Positions 40,761 to 58,704 of a DNA stretch of 64,000 nucleotides are shown in pieces. A program made the position numbers and the translations under genes. Positions within the stretch are counted from its first letter, which is position 1, and each line of letters starts with the position of its first letter. Location of the stretch: the NCBI RefSeq assembly GCF_008831285.2, contig NC_045148.1, positions 19,709,002 to 19,773,001 on the forward strand, in the 5' to 3' direction. The stretch is from Nymphaea colorata (taxonomy: Eukaryota; Streptophyta; Magnoliopsida; Nymphaeales; Nymphaeaceae). Below the pieces are notes generated by a model. That model made no database searches. It saw nothing but the letters and a program-made list of their open reading frames with translations, and was not told where the DNA came from.

Positions 40761-41548
40761 TCGGAGTCCTGGGCAACACACACAAATATATATAAAAGCC
40801 TTTGTGCAAATTAATTAATATTCTTGCAGTTGATAGAAGTGGCATTACCTATAAATGTCAATTACAGAAGGAGGGATCCCAAAAATGGGTTGAAAAGGTT
40901 GGAGACATTGTGAAATGATGAATCGGTTATATGCACTATATTAGTGCATGAAATTTCATGTGTAGTTTGGTTAATGAAAAATACCTTTTATTGATATTAA
41001 AAAAGAAAACTTTTTGTAAAGACAAAACTAAAAATAAGGAAAAATTAAAAGACTATAAAAAATATTATTTTTTATAAAATTACCAATATGTCTCTTCTGC
41101 TCTTAAGGTGTATATAAATTGCGTGCACAACGGCGCATGCAAGCAGTTCTGGATAAAGGTATATCCGTTGCATTATCGGCTATATCCATAAAATAGAGAT
41201 GAGCAAGTCTGCAAGTAAAAACAAAAAAAAAAAAATTACAATAAAATATGCTTGAAGAAGAAAGCTCAAGCGAGTCCCAACTTCCCTACTGAAATGGGGA
41301 GCATAAGCCCCCACAGAGGCTTTCATTGAAGTCCCAACTTCCTTATTAAATAACGATGCTCAAGGTAGTTCAAAGAATTTGAATGCCCTTCATAAGTCTG
41401 CCAAGATAACAACAGGACACTCATCTTTTAGGCGAGGGCCTTTCATCTAATGCGTGGTTTGGAATTTTTCCCCTTTTGCAAATGAAAAGAGGCCCAACTC
41501 CCGATTGTCCTCCCCCAGTCCCTGGCTACCAAGGAGATGTAGGTAGAG
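40761..41548. other. Upstream region of CRK gene 1
   Basis: AT-rich sequence with no gene. It contains a short direct repeat, 'gtcccaacttcc', at about 41275 and 41332. The promoter of the first CRK gene must lie here, but no unambiguous TATA box or binding-site cluster could be placed. Confidence 0.4.
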
Positions 41549-46916
<5,368 letters not shown>

Positions 46917-48894
46917 AGCTTTTAACTACTCATGGGAGAAGGAAGTCGAGATGAACATCTATTGCTCTGCCTTTTAAGGTACGCTTGTTCTTCTAGTGTA
47001 TGAGCTGTGAACTCCCTGGATGGTATCTTGTAGAGTTGCAGTCATGTTTTTTGTCTGTACTAAATCTCATTACGATTTGGACATGCCTCCATATTAACAT
47101 GTTTTAGTATTGTGCAATATAATGTCTAAGCTCATATTGCACTAATGATGAGATCAATAATATGTTATTATTCTCTTATGGGGAAACCATTTGTTCATTT
47201 GGGTCATCTGAAGGTACTTTAATATCTTCATAACAGTTTTGCAACGCAGATAAATAGTCTCAAGAAAATGCAGGCTGCATATTTATTTATATAAAACTCT
47301 GTTGATGCCCTTTAATGATTTTCTTTATTTGAAGGACAGAAAGGATTAAATCACTCATTTGGTGGACTTAACAAGCTGCAATTTCGAGCTGACCGCTGGT
47401 CAAAGAGCTACCAGTACTACAAAATCTTACTTTTTCTCCAAGTGGCACCAAAAAAACTGCATGATGGTGAACATTAACATAAAATTTATTTTTTAATTTG
47501 TGCCCTAATACAGAACAGTATTGAAGACATCTTGGGTAGAATAATGCATTGTTCCTTATCAGACTTCATTCTAAGAACACATGCATTTTGAGAGCTTGAA
47601 CGAAGGTGAAAACAAGAACAGAGCTTGTGAACAAGGTAATCTAAGTTACCCACGAGTGCGCTTGGGCAATATCTAGGCTTGCTTGTCAAGCCAAATCACT
47701 ACGTTCCGTCTTCGTTACAGTTGATTTTTGTAAGAAAGTTCCTGATTTAATGCCTATATATGATTCCATGTTGTGGAATTCAAGGTTAATGTCATCATGG
47801 ATTTAGTTATCTCTATTTGTGAGACAAAGCTATGCATGTCATAAGGAATCCCAATTTTGTGATTGGCTTATAAGGAAAGTAGGCAACTGCCCATTGCTTT
47901 ATTTGACATTCAGTTTCGACGCAAACCTGCTGGAGGGTGGGGGCTTCCTTCCTTTATCAAGAAATGATGAGACTGTACAGTTGAATCAGCTGAAAGTCAC
48001 AAGCAATCGGTGCCAAGAACAGAGCATCTTCCCATTGCACAATTTGATATCGGTGTTGGGCCTCACAAGAAGGCAGAAAGAAACAATCATCTCGGAGATG
48101 CCCTCAATCTGGACAGATTTAGCTGCACCAGGAGTTACCACAAAAAAGAGATGCAATTCATGCGGATGAATGATCCCTTAACTATGTCCATTTCGTTTCG
48201 AATGCAATTAAATTATGCCCTGTGCAAACTTAGTCCTGTTCGGCTTAGTGCTTCGTTGGATTTGTGAAGTTTGAATCGTGCTTCCAGAAATAAAGGAATA
48301 GGATAACATGCACAGGAAATGATTCCATGTTGGCCTAATTTTTGCGCGCCAGTCTGAACCAAGCAGAACCGATAGAAGAAAATTCCTTTTCTTTTTACTC
48401 ATTTTGTTTATGATCCCAAACTACATTTAAGATCAAACGTGCTACGAATATCAAGCAGACGTCTTTTCATCTGGTTTTCCTTTTTGTACATGGTCATTTC
48501 TGATCGGTATTAGGCCGATGAACTCTGGAATGCTGCCTGCCTAAAACTCAAGATCCCTATGTTCTGTTCAAGTTTTAACTATCCCACCATATGTGAATAT
48601 TTCCCTGCTGCAATGTTGAATGGTGAACAAATATGCAATTATGGTAAATAATTTACGCAGTTGGGTTTCGGGAATCAAAACGTTGTTGTTCTTGAGAAAC
48701 CCAGCTTTCGAGGTGTTTGGATGACAGCAAAATGTTTGGCTTTTACTAAGAACCCCTCAACATCTGGTTTTAAATTTGTTCAAAAGCAATAATTTAAGGA
48801 GCTCTCCCATCAATCGACACTTGCAGCTCGGCGAGGGGAACGTGTGGTTCAGCGGATGAGCTTACAAACAATATTCTTTTAATAATCTTTCTAA
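46917..48894. other. 3' region of CRK gene 1 and unassigned spacer
   Basis: The first 150 bp contain 'gtgtatgagctgtgaact', also present after gene 2 at about 55220, and probably represent the 3' UTR. Two overlapping plus-strand frames of 116 codons (47819-48169) and 85 codons (48010-48267) lie further on. They overlap in different frames, contain no recognised domain and have no counterpart after gene 2, so I do not call a gene. The remainder shows no structure. Confidence 0.5.
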
Positions 48895-49640
48895 TGGGTC
48901 CGTTCCATAGCAAATAAATTCGATATTTCAGTGGCTCGTCCAACAACACGATGTGTCATTTTTTAAATTATTTTTCAAATACGCTAAAAAAATCGTTCTT
49001 ATTTTCATATATTTTTTCATTTCTTCAGAAATAAGATTTTACCAATCTGGGTGCTTACGGTTTCTTCCAATATTCGATGGAGTGCTATAAAGAGATAGCT
49101 TCGTCCAGTGTTTGCAGAGGGTTTGGGAGCCATGGATAGAGCTATAATAAACATACCAATATTTTTTATTATTTAATTTTAGTTAAATTTTATCAAGCAA
49201 ATAAAGCTACAATGATTTAAAATCTGAAATAGTGTGTGTGGCAACTATGAAACTATTACTATTATTGAAATTATTTCTAACATATGAACTCTTTAAGTTA
49301 TAAAATATTAGCTCGTATTAAGGTAGGTAGAAACTTCAGTTCTTTGATTAATTGATTAATTTTTGATGAGTTATGTTTTTTTCTATCATTTTAAGCATAC
49401 TTGTTAATGTTAATTTTTATATTTCTAAAACTTAATAAATCTGAAGAATTTTTTACTGATTAAAGTACCATGATCTATTTGCTATTAGACAAGTACATTA
49501 TTTATGAAGACTTGCTTACTTCATCGAGTCAATTAGCATAATTTTCTGATTACATAAAGTTGTTTAGTTATACACTATCTAATAAATGGTTTGAATAAAA
49601 TAAACATCTATTAATTAAAAAATTGCTGTTGTCTCTGAAA
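48895..49640. repeat. Intergenic duplicon, copy downstream of gene 1
   Basis: Begins 'ttccatagcaaataaattcgata' and continues through 'gtggcaactatga' and 'cataaagttgtttagtta'. The same series of landmarks, in the same order and orientation, occurs at 55800-57680 downstream of gene 2. The duplication unit therefore included intergenic DNA as well as the gene. Confidence 0.8.
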
Positions 49641-50592
49641 ATTTAAGACTGATATGTAATACGGGTGATGTCAACATTGTTTATTAATTGACTAAACGCT
49701 TTAACGAGGATGTGACTGTTCTGTCCGTTCAAGCTAAATGAATTGCTGGCTTCCACGAAAGCTATTAGTTACCAAGCTATTTCTTTTAACTATTCAAAAT
49801 TCGATTACAAGTTGCTAAAATTTATATCTGCATTTTATTTTGGGACCCTTTTTTATTTGGTATTGGTTCGATTGAAAAGAAGCAAATGGGATATAAAAAG
49901 CAAACGACGAAGACTTGCCGCGGCTTTAAATTTATAGTTTTCAGATTCTGAGTTGTCACGTGCTTGTGGCTGTAGACAGAAACAGCTTTATTAATCAATA
50001 TTTGTGTAGAGTAGCAGAAAAAATTAGTCGATTTCGGTGGCCGTGGAATAAATTAATGGATTTCCGTAAACCTCAACTAGATACTCTACCAAACTGATTG
50101 GCCAATTTGGCCTCAGTGTCATTGCAGCACAACCATATTTCTTTGTCTTCCACGGCATATGTACAATCTTCATCATGATTCTCCTCTGATCTCCCAATTT
50201 AATTCTTCCGTTTCTTTATTTTTCAGATCTTGACTGCGCACTCCGATTGGGTGACTGTCCAACATAATTCAACATAGAGTGAGCATCGTGGATGTAGCTA
50301 GGTTCATGAAGAACAGCACCACGTTAAATTTCTCTCTTCCTTTCCGAGAGTCCCCACACATAAGCCAGTTCCCCCATTATATTCTGTAAAAGAAATCAAC
50401 AAAATAAAAATTCTGAAAATGTTTACAACCTGTTAAGTGGTTCTGGTTCCACCTTTTCGTGGAGTCTTGAAATGCTGAACTTATATGGCTGCTCATTTGA
50501 CAGCCAAGGCCCACCATACCATCATCTTTTTTAGCCTGTGCTGTGCTTAATTATCTCCCAAGTCACTTGCTAGGAGAGCCAGAGATTCTCTA
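49641..50592. other. Upstream region of CRK gene 2
   Basis: AT-rich spacer. A 64-codon frame at 49743-49937 has no recognisable features and is not called. One W-box core (TTGACT, 50230-50235), a possible WRKY site, lies about 360 bp before the start codon. No TATA box could be assigned with confidence. Confidence 0.35.
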
Positions 50593-51430
50593 ATGGGGCT
50601 CATTATGTTGAAAATTGGCTTCCCCTTCCTCCTCCTCGTTTCACTCCATGTCGACCGTGCGATGAGCTGCACCCATGACCACATCAACCACCGCTGCTCC
50701 ACAACTGGTAATTACACAGCTGGGAGCGTGTATGAACTGAACATGGAGGCCGTCTTCTCAACCTTGACAAAAGATGCTCCTCCCTTTGGTTTTTCCAACG
50801 TCACAGTGGGCCAAGGATCGGAGACAGTCTATGGCCTGGTTCAATGTAGAGGCGATGTTGATCAGCAGGACTGCAAGGCGTGCATCTTCAATTCCACCAT
50901 ACAAATCGTCGAATACTGCCCCAACACAATGGATGCCATCATATGGTATCAAAAGTGCCAGCTTCGCTACTCCAACACCGATTTCTTTGGTAAGCTAAAC
51001 GTGGATGATTCTGGCGGTTGGCATTGGACAAGCGGTAAAGTGACGGACAGTAAAGGGTTCAACGAGAAGTTGGGCCATCTGCTGAAGGATCTAACTTCTC
51101 TAGCAACAACAGAGCCAGCTTCAAAGTTAATGTTTGCTACCGGCAACATCCCATACACCGATCTGCAGACGATATACGGGCTCGCGCAGTGCACCAGAGA
51201 TACCAGCCTTGCTGATTGTAAGCAGTGTTTGGATACCACCAGGTCCCAGATCCCAACGACCTGCGACACTGCACACGGCTGTGAAATTGCCACGGGAAGT
51301 TGCCGGGTGGTCTACGATACACAGCTCTTTTATCATACCACAACAGATCCAAGCCTACTTCCTCAGTCCAATTCAGCATCAGGACTACCTCCTCAGTACA
51401 ATTCAGGATCACCTCAAGGTATGCCAGGCT

Positions 51431-51468
<38 letters not shown>

Positions 51469-51933
51469 TCATAACTAGACCACTTTATACTTTCAGGTGC
51501 GGGAAGAAACTTTATGTTTGTCATAATCGTCATCTTGATTGTGGTTCTTGCTACTTGCGTCCTTTGTGGCTTTTACTGGTGGAGGAGACAGTTTTGTTGC
51601 TTTGAAAGAAAGAAGTTGAATCCAAGCGGATTGCAGAGGAACGAAGAAGAGGAGGAGACCATACAACAACAAGGTTGGTAGAAAAGAAACAAAACTGGGG
51701 GAGAGAGGGAGATTATACTTATTAAACATTGCAAATCCAACCATATATTAGACAAAGGAGTACAAGACCGAATACAAACCAACGTCTATGCAAGTCTAGG
51801 CGAGACGTGCACGACCTACCAGCCTCGTCGGTTGACCCTGATGTTGTCCATAACCGAGTTGCAGTATGACCGTGCAAGACAACATGGAAGCATAACATGA
51901 GCTACATTGAGAAGAGGAAAATGCAGAGTTGCA

Positions 51934-51983
<50 letters not shown>

Positions 51984-54050
51984 GTTGCATTGGATGGTAG
52001 TTACTCCTACCTCTATGTGAATGAAGGGTACTTTTGTCATTAACTATACTAGTGCATGAATTTACGTGCATCAATATGACACATATAACCAGCTTTTGTA
52101 CATAGACCTTAGATTTTGTTAGTCCAACAAATAACATTGCCATCTCACTGGCTCTCCTGCTTGTTTGGCTAGATTAATTCCCACCCCTATTCACCAATCC
52201 TACCATGACCGACAGAAAGTCACACGCGCACAGACACGCATAAAAAGTTGATAAGGTCAAAATTTTATAAAACTTTAAAGCACGAATCAAATGCTTTCTG
52301 GGATTTAAGATGGTTTTAAATTAATTGAAAATAAAATTCTACAGGTGCATCTTATTTTGTCTTTTCTTTCCCAAATTTTCCGATTTTGATTGTTTAAGCT
52401 AACATGTGAAAGTTAAGCTAACATGTAAAAGTCAAATTTCATATGAAGTTTTTAAAATCTTCATTATAAGATTCTTTTTTAATCCCATCCACTCACACTT
52501 CAGATACAAAATTAAGCTATCTCTCTAAAGTCACATGCAATTGTGTTTGCGATTTTTTTTTAATTGCAAGCGGGCTGGGGTAGACCTTCTCCATTTATTG
52601 ACAACGAGAAAGAATATAAGAATCAAAGCAATGAATCAAATCATGAAAATCAAAAGACAGACTCAACTTTTTTAACCAATTTACCTTGTTTAAACAGTGG
52701 AGATAATTTCAGCTTCTAGGGGAACGGATGCGATGGATGGACTAAGATTTGATCTGGCCACTATCAGATTTGCCACCAACGATTTTGCGCCGGCAAATAA
52801 GCTTGGAAAAGGAGGATTCGGTGCAGTTTACAGGGTATCATTTCTTTTACTGTCGATGCGTCTGAAAAAGATAACATCTGGGGAAGCTACAGTAGGAAAA
52901 TTGAGAGAGGGGGAGGGGGAGGGAGCTGGCACTGTAACTAGGTTACTAAGTCTTCCCTTAATTGACACTCACTTTGTCAGGGCCAACTACTAGATGGTCA
53001 AGAAATTGCTGTAAAGAGATTGTCATGCAATATAGGAAACGGCCCGAAGCAATTCCACAATGAGGTGCAGACACTTGCTAAACTTCAACATAGAAATCTT
53101 GTCCGGCTTTTAGGAGGCTATATGGAAGGTGAAGAAAAGATGCTCATCTATGAGTATGTGCGCAATGCTAGCCTGAACAATTTTCTCTTCGGTAAGCTTG
53201 TTTCTTCTTATTTCTTTTCTTTTTCCCCTTATTGTTTTCTCGTTTGAGGGTTTAATGGTCGGATCAGAGATGTCATGAAAAGGTTGCAGCCGATAACTTT
53301 CATAGGGAGTGATTGTCAAAAAAAGATTGCCTATCTAGCTACGCCGTTTGATCGGGTTAAAGTGTTGCTTATTGTTTGGCTTGATGTGAAATTATCCTAT
53401 ACTTTATTTTTTAGTCTTATATATTTGCTTAAGGTTACTAGAAAGGAAAAACACAATTTACATTTTATCTTATTTTACTTTGAAAGGAGAGCCAACAAAG
53501 CGTCTGCAACTGGACTGGGCAATTCGTTCCAACCTCATCAATGGAACAGCCAGAGGACTTTTATATCTTCATGAAGAATCGCGGCTGAGAATTGTTCACA
53601 GGGATCTGAAAGCAAGCAACGTTTTATTAGATGAAGACATGATTCCCAAAATCTCAGACTTTGGCACTGCAAGGATCTTTAACACAGATCAAACACAAGC
53701 AGAAACAAATGAGATTATGGGGACCCGGTAAGTTGGTCGCTGACTGTTGTTGCACAGCTGCCTAAATTGCCATTGCAAAAATGCAGATCAAACACCGATA
53801 CTAGTGTTTGTGCATCCATCTAGCTCAATTTTAATGGGAAGCTTCCTCCTCAAACAGATTAGGCCATCTACTGCTATTAACTTGTTCCCATAATGTGGGT
53901 TAGTTGACTAATCTTAATCATGGAGATCTGCATGTTGCCTTTTTTTTTCCAGTTCCAACATAAGCTTGAGTTACCATGTTTCATGGCCCGGCCTATAACT
54001 GACCTGAAAGCAAGCATATCAGTTTAATTCAGATTGACACCTAAAAGGGG

Positions 54051-54082
<32 letters not shown>

Positions 54083-55152
54083 TTTCGTTGAGAATTTCAT
54101 ATGTGCTTATTTCCACATTACAGCTTTTTCTATTCTCTATTTTGGAACAAGTCTCTTTAAGCTACACACCAAGTTCCAGAGTTATCCACAACACCCACTG
54201 TAATGGCCTAGCCTTAATTGACGTTCATATTTGGTCTCATGGATCGTAACTTTCTGTTTAAATGCTTTGATTTAGTTCCTAAAGGAACTACAAGTTAAGA
54301 AGTAGGATAGATGATAATCATTCTTGTTACATAACCTCTCTTACTCTTTTTACTGAAGTGGCACCTCACACATTTATTAGAAAGCGAACTTGCACATGCA
54401 CTTAACAGATAAACAATGTTTCAAAGTTGACTAAGAATGGTTTTACCTTTCTCTGCAGTGGGCATATGGCACCGGAATATCTGCTTGAAGGGAAAGTATC
54501 AGTAAAAATAGACGTTTTCAGCTTTGGTGTTTTGCTGCTGGAGATTATAAGTGGAAAACAGAATTTCTATTTCTGTGAACAACAGACGAATGAGAATCTA
54601 CTAAATTATGTAAGTGACTAGCATTGTTCTTGTGCTTCTGCGATTTACTGTATCACTTGTTTATTCCTGGTGTTATTGTTTATATAGCACCATATGGACA
54701 GCTTGGTATCTAGACCATTTTCAAACAAAAAGCATGTTAAATGTAATTAAGGAATTGGTTTCTTTGTCGAACCAGCAATAAAAAACTATCCTCCATATTA
54801 TTGTCACAGCTTCCCACAGTAAATGATAAAAATTGCTATTTTGGCGCAGGCATGGAGAGTTTGGAGGGAGAACAGGGCTATGCAAAATGTGGATGAAATA
54901 TTGGAGGGAGCTTTTGACAAAAATGAGATATTAAGATGCATCCATATTGGCCTGCTCTGTGTCCAAGAAGATGCATCAAGTAGGCCAAAAATGTCCGCGG
55001 TTGTTGCAATGCTTGAAAACGGCTCCTTGATTCTCCCAGCCATTTCGCCTCCTGCCCCTTCTATCTGGAAAACCAGAAACATTTCATTGGCACCACAGAC
55101 AATCTCAACTACATCAGGAACTGGTCCAGAGTTCGGTTCATCTAGTTATTGA
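50593..55152 (+). CDS. CRK gene 2: cysteine-rich (DUF26) receptor-like Ser/Thr kinase
   Basis: Seven coding exons: 50593-51418, 51497-51673, 52713-52834, 52981-53191, 53487-53727, 54459-54609, 54850-55152. They total 2031 bp and encode 676 aa. Exons 3 to 7 have the same lengths as in gene 1, so the two are recent tandem duplicates. Signal peptide ([18 protein letters not shown]), two DUF26 domains ([13 protein letters not shown] and [13 protein letters not shown]), Pro/Ser-rich linker, a membrane helix starting at [11 protein letters not shown], then the Cys/Trp-rich juxtamembrane stretch. Kinase residues: [14 protein letters not shown] Lys387, IVHRD Asp485, DFG Asp503, with GHMAPEY where gene 1 has GYMAPEY. 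Intron 1 is a canonical GT-AG intron that starts with a CT microsatellite. All catalytic residues are intact. Predicted plasma-membrane receptor kinase; ligand unknown. Confidence 0.92.
51430..51470. repeat. (CT)n tract at the start of intron 1 of CRK gene 2
   Basis: A CT-rich run of about 41 bp beginning 12 bases after the donor site, interrupted once by 'tat'. Read through in frame it would add a Ser/Leu repeat; splicing removes it. Confidence 0.9.
51938..51980. repeat. (TA)n microsatellite in intron 2 of CRK gene 2
   Basis: A pure 43-bp TA dinucleotide run in the counterpart of the intron that carries the long TA run in gene 1. Confidence 0.95.
54051..54078. repeat. (TA)n microsatellite in intron 5 of CRK gene 2
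   Basis: A pure 28-bp TA dinucleotide run following 'cacctaaaagggg'. The gene 1 intron has 'cacctaaaaagggtata' at the same place without expansion, so this tract grew after the duplication. Confidence 0.9.
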
Positions 55153-55300
55153 AGGTTCGAACTACTCTTGAGAGGGGAAAGTAGAGATGGCAATTTGTTC
55201 CATGATTTTTCATTCTTTTGGTGTATGAGCTGTGAACTTCTTGGTTAATTAGTTTGTCGAAGTAGTGTTCTTTATCTGTAATGGTTTGCAGTTCTATTTT

Positions 55301-55306
55301 AATAAA
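55301..55306 (+). terminator. Candidate polyadenylation signal of CRK gene 2
   Basis: AATAAA lies 148 bp after the stop codon, within sequence homologous to the 3' region of gene 1. This is a motif match only; plant poly(A) signals are degenerate. Confidence 0.35.
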
Positions 55307-55799
55307 AAATTTTAAATAACTTGTTTTATCATAAGATTTCTCCTATTGCTGCTTCTGCTTTCACCATGGATCAATTTACTTATTCACTGTGTCTTCTCAA
55401 ACAACTTGTTTTTAATAATTTTTTTAATACTTAGTCGCCATGGATCAATTTAATTTTTTAATAATTTTTAAACAAAAACCGTTAAAAATGTAAACATACA
55501 GATTGGACAACAAATAATAATTACTTAAAATAGCCAAAATAATAACTTATAATATTGCCTTAATATCACATTTTAATGAAGAAACAAAAACATTTTTTTC
55601 TCAAATTTTGTTGGGGACCACTTATGAAGTAGTCACTGTTTAAATATTGGCCGGAAACATGAAAGGATTTAGCTGATTTAACAAAAAAATCGGCTGATTG
55701 CTTGAAGCTTTTGAATCAACTTCTGTGAAAGGAGCCGATTTTATCCCAATAAAACGATTCAACCCGATTTTAACAAAACTAGAATGGAACAATCTAAAT

Positions 55800-57680
55800 T
55801 GGTTCCATAGCAAATAAATTCGATATATATCTAGTGGCTCGTCCAATAACACCATATGTCATTTAAATTATTCTTCAAATATGTTCAAAACATTTTATCT
55901 TATTTCTTATATTTTTTCATTATTTCAGAAATAATTCTTTTCCAATCTGAGTACTTGCGGATTCTTCTAATCTTCGGCTCTGCAGACATAGCTTGCTCCA
56001 TTGTTTGTAAAGGGGTTAGGAGATATGAAGGGAAAAAGAAAAAAAAAAAACAATAAAAGAAGTTGAATTGAGAAACTCGGATCCTGATTTCTTCAAGCAA
56101 GAAAGGAGTTCGAACTTTCGGGATTCGCAAACTACAAAGAACAATGAGGAAGGTGAGATCCATGGGGGAATGAGAGAGAAAGAGAGAGAGATAAAAGCAG
56201 ACAAAATGAGAACTCATTGAAGTGAGAATAGTTACAAAGGAACAAAAAGTCAGCAACATGCGAAGAAAATGAGGGAGATAAAAGAAAGGAGAACAGTCAG
56301 AGGAGGATGACAGAGAAAGAGAGAAATAAAGAATAAAATGATGACGATGATGGTGGCACAAAGGGAGCCAATAGTTTTGAAATATGTTGGATAAAACATA
56401 AGGAGGTGGAAAGTTGAAATTTGAAGAGTCGTATAAAAATGAAAGGGTGGACGGGAAGTTGAAAAGCATATCAATTAATTTTGGCTTGACTTTTAATTGA
56501 TCAGTAATGGTCCTTTTCTTTTTTGCTTATTAAAGCACGACTTAATCTATTGAGTTGATTAAAAAATTTATGAATGGGTCCATTACATAATTAATTGATT
56601 AATAAAATAGATAGCTTCACTAAATAAAGCACGGGTTTTTTAATTTAGAAGCTTTATATTATTTTTGAATATTTTCTCTAATCAATTCTTCTTTTTACTA
56701 AATATTTATCAAAACAATTAGTTCGTTGATTTAAAACTTTTGCTTAGCATTGCCTGATTACACAAAATATTTTTTTTATTAAGTCGACAACAGTTTTATG
56801 GTGAATGATTATTTCATAGTTTTCGTTCTCTTTTCATATGGAATTGGTACATCCATTGCTAATTGTATATTATCTAGACAATAACAAATTTTGCTTTAGT
56901 GAACACTTTTTTCTATAATCAACTATATTGTTTCCGACTCAGAATTCTGAATTAGGCTGACATATATTGTTCATATTAAACAAATATATTGTTGAAGGGA
57001 AACTTTCTCATATGATTAAGTTAATTAAAATAATTTGCTTTAAAACATATATTCCTTAATCAAACAAAATATCGGAGTTTATTAAACAAAACAACTTGCT
57101 ATAAGTTAAAATTTTTGTTCTCAAATCAGCAGATTATGTATGTACTAGTGAAAGCTTCAAGTCTCCCATAATAATCATGCCAATATGTTAGTATTTTAAT
57201 TGCACAAAGTGACTTACTTTTTTTTCGTATCTTAAATTTTAGCAGGGAAAACATAGTTAACACGATTTTAAGTCTCAAATAGGGTTTGTGGCAACTATGA
57301 GGCAATTACTATTATTAAAATTTATTTCTACCATATTTACTCATATTAAGTTAGTGAATATTAGCTCGTACTAGACAGTCCTTCGGTTCTTTAATTGGCA
57401 ATTAAGTTTTGATGAATTATGTTTTTTAATTAAACATACTTGTTTGTGTTAATTTTTATATTTCTAAAAATTGATAAAAGCTGAAAAGATTTTTAGTGAT
57501 TAAAGTGTCATATATTTTCTATTAGACAAGAATGTTAATTAAGAAGACTTGCTTAGCTCATCAAGTGAATCAAAATAATTCTTTGATTACATAAAGTTGT
57601 TTAATTATGCACTATCTAATGAATGGTTTAAATAAACTAATTTCTTATTAACTAAAAATGTTTGTTGTTAGACCGAATGT
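55800..57680. repeat. Intergenic duplicon, copy downstream of gene 2, with extra DNA
   Basis: The left part (55800-56025) matches 48897-49134 and the right part (about 57230-57680) matches about 49185-49640. Between them lies about 1.2 kb absent from the gene 1 copy, including a purine-rich GA tract (about 56030-56330). Either an insertion here or a deletion after gene 1 explains the difference. No terminal repeats or transposase were seen, so the extra DNA is not classified. Confidence 0.75.
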
Positions 57681-58704
57681 CTTGCTTTATTTTTATAAAC
57701 GAATCTAACGAGGATGAAAAACCTAGTTATAAGGTTTTTGAATCTAAATTAGTATTTGTAGCTATCATGCAGCTCTTGACTATTATTAAAATCTTTAATA
57801 CAGCTTTTGCGATGTGCTCATGAAAATTGAAGGGTTTTCATATTTTGATATTAATATTAAGTTTGTATTTGTAATTCTTAGTCTCTTGCCTGGCAGTCGT
57901 TTCTAAACTTAATTGGACCCACTGGAACTTGCTAAATGTTACTACCCAATGGTAAATGAATCAGTATATTCACGTTTATGATTTCAAATCTTAACTTGGA
58001 TTAACAAAAAAAAAAAAAGGCGTGAAGACTACACTTGAATCTCCACAATATTGAACCGAATCCTTTTTGTCTTTCACAAAACCAAGCTCACTAAATCCCA
58101 CGGCATCTGTTTCGCTCTCACACACACAAAAGTTTTATGGTTACCTGCACTGTGCACAGTTTCCTGTGGATCTTTAGAAATATTTTTGACCCAATTTTAG
58201 AGATAGCGTATCATGCACGCAAATCCATGCACCTTTACATGGTACACGGAAAGACCGAGTCCTCCCTCTTGCAAACAAGAATCAACGTGCGAAAGTTGTC
58301 CCCACAAACAATAATCAACATGTTTGACTCTGGGGCAGTCTTTATTAAAAATATTTTCGGTGGACACTTTCTTGAATTAAATTACTGTAGATTGGAGGAT
58401 GATGAAACTTTGTCAGCCTTGTAGTCAATGAGAGAAGTATTGGCATGTTTTTGTCGGCACACAAAAAGAAATGTCCGTAAAAGCCGGCCCCTAACCTGTT
58501 CCGGGTGGGGAAGACCTCCTAACGTAGAACCACGCCATTGACCCATCCAAGTCCACCTTGCTCGCTCGCTCAAGGTCACAAGGCCGATCACGGGAATATA
58601 GAGAGAAGCCGTGGAAGATTTATTTCCTCCTCAACACCTTCCCTTTTCCTCCTCCACCCTCTGCAAGCATGGTGCGTTGCTTGAAACGTGCGCAGCAGTT
58701 TTCC
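57681..58704. other. Upstream region and 5' leader of CRK gene 3
   Basis: Contains no gene. The open frame of exon 1 extends upstream to an ATG at 58558 and another at 58669. The ATG at 58705 ('ttccatggcg') is preferred because a typical signal peptide begins there. A 95-codon frame at 58137-58424 has no recognisable features. Confidence 0.45.
58186..58543 (+). promoter_or_regulatory. Cluster of three W-box cores upstream of CRK gene 3
   Basis: TTGACC at 58186-58191, TTGACT at 58324-58329 and TTGACC at 58538-58543 lie 160-520 bp before the start codon, all on the + strand. TTGAC(C/T) is the core bound by WRKY factors, and W boxes are known to be common in CRK promoters. The hexamer is short enough to occur by chance, so function is only suggested. 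Confidence 0.3.

Noticed and set aside
47819-48267. Two overlapping frames (116 and 85 codons) between genes 1 and 2
   Set aside because: No recognised domain, overlapping frames, and no counterpart in the matching spacer after gene 2.
55900-56469. Minus-strand frame of 189 codons
   Set aside because: It is built on GA-rich low-complexity DNA and translates to Ser/Phe/Leu runs; its 3' part overlaps the duplicon, where the other copy is not open.
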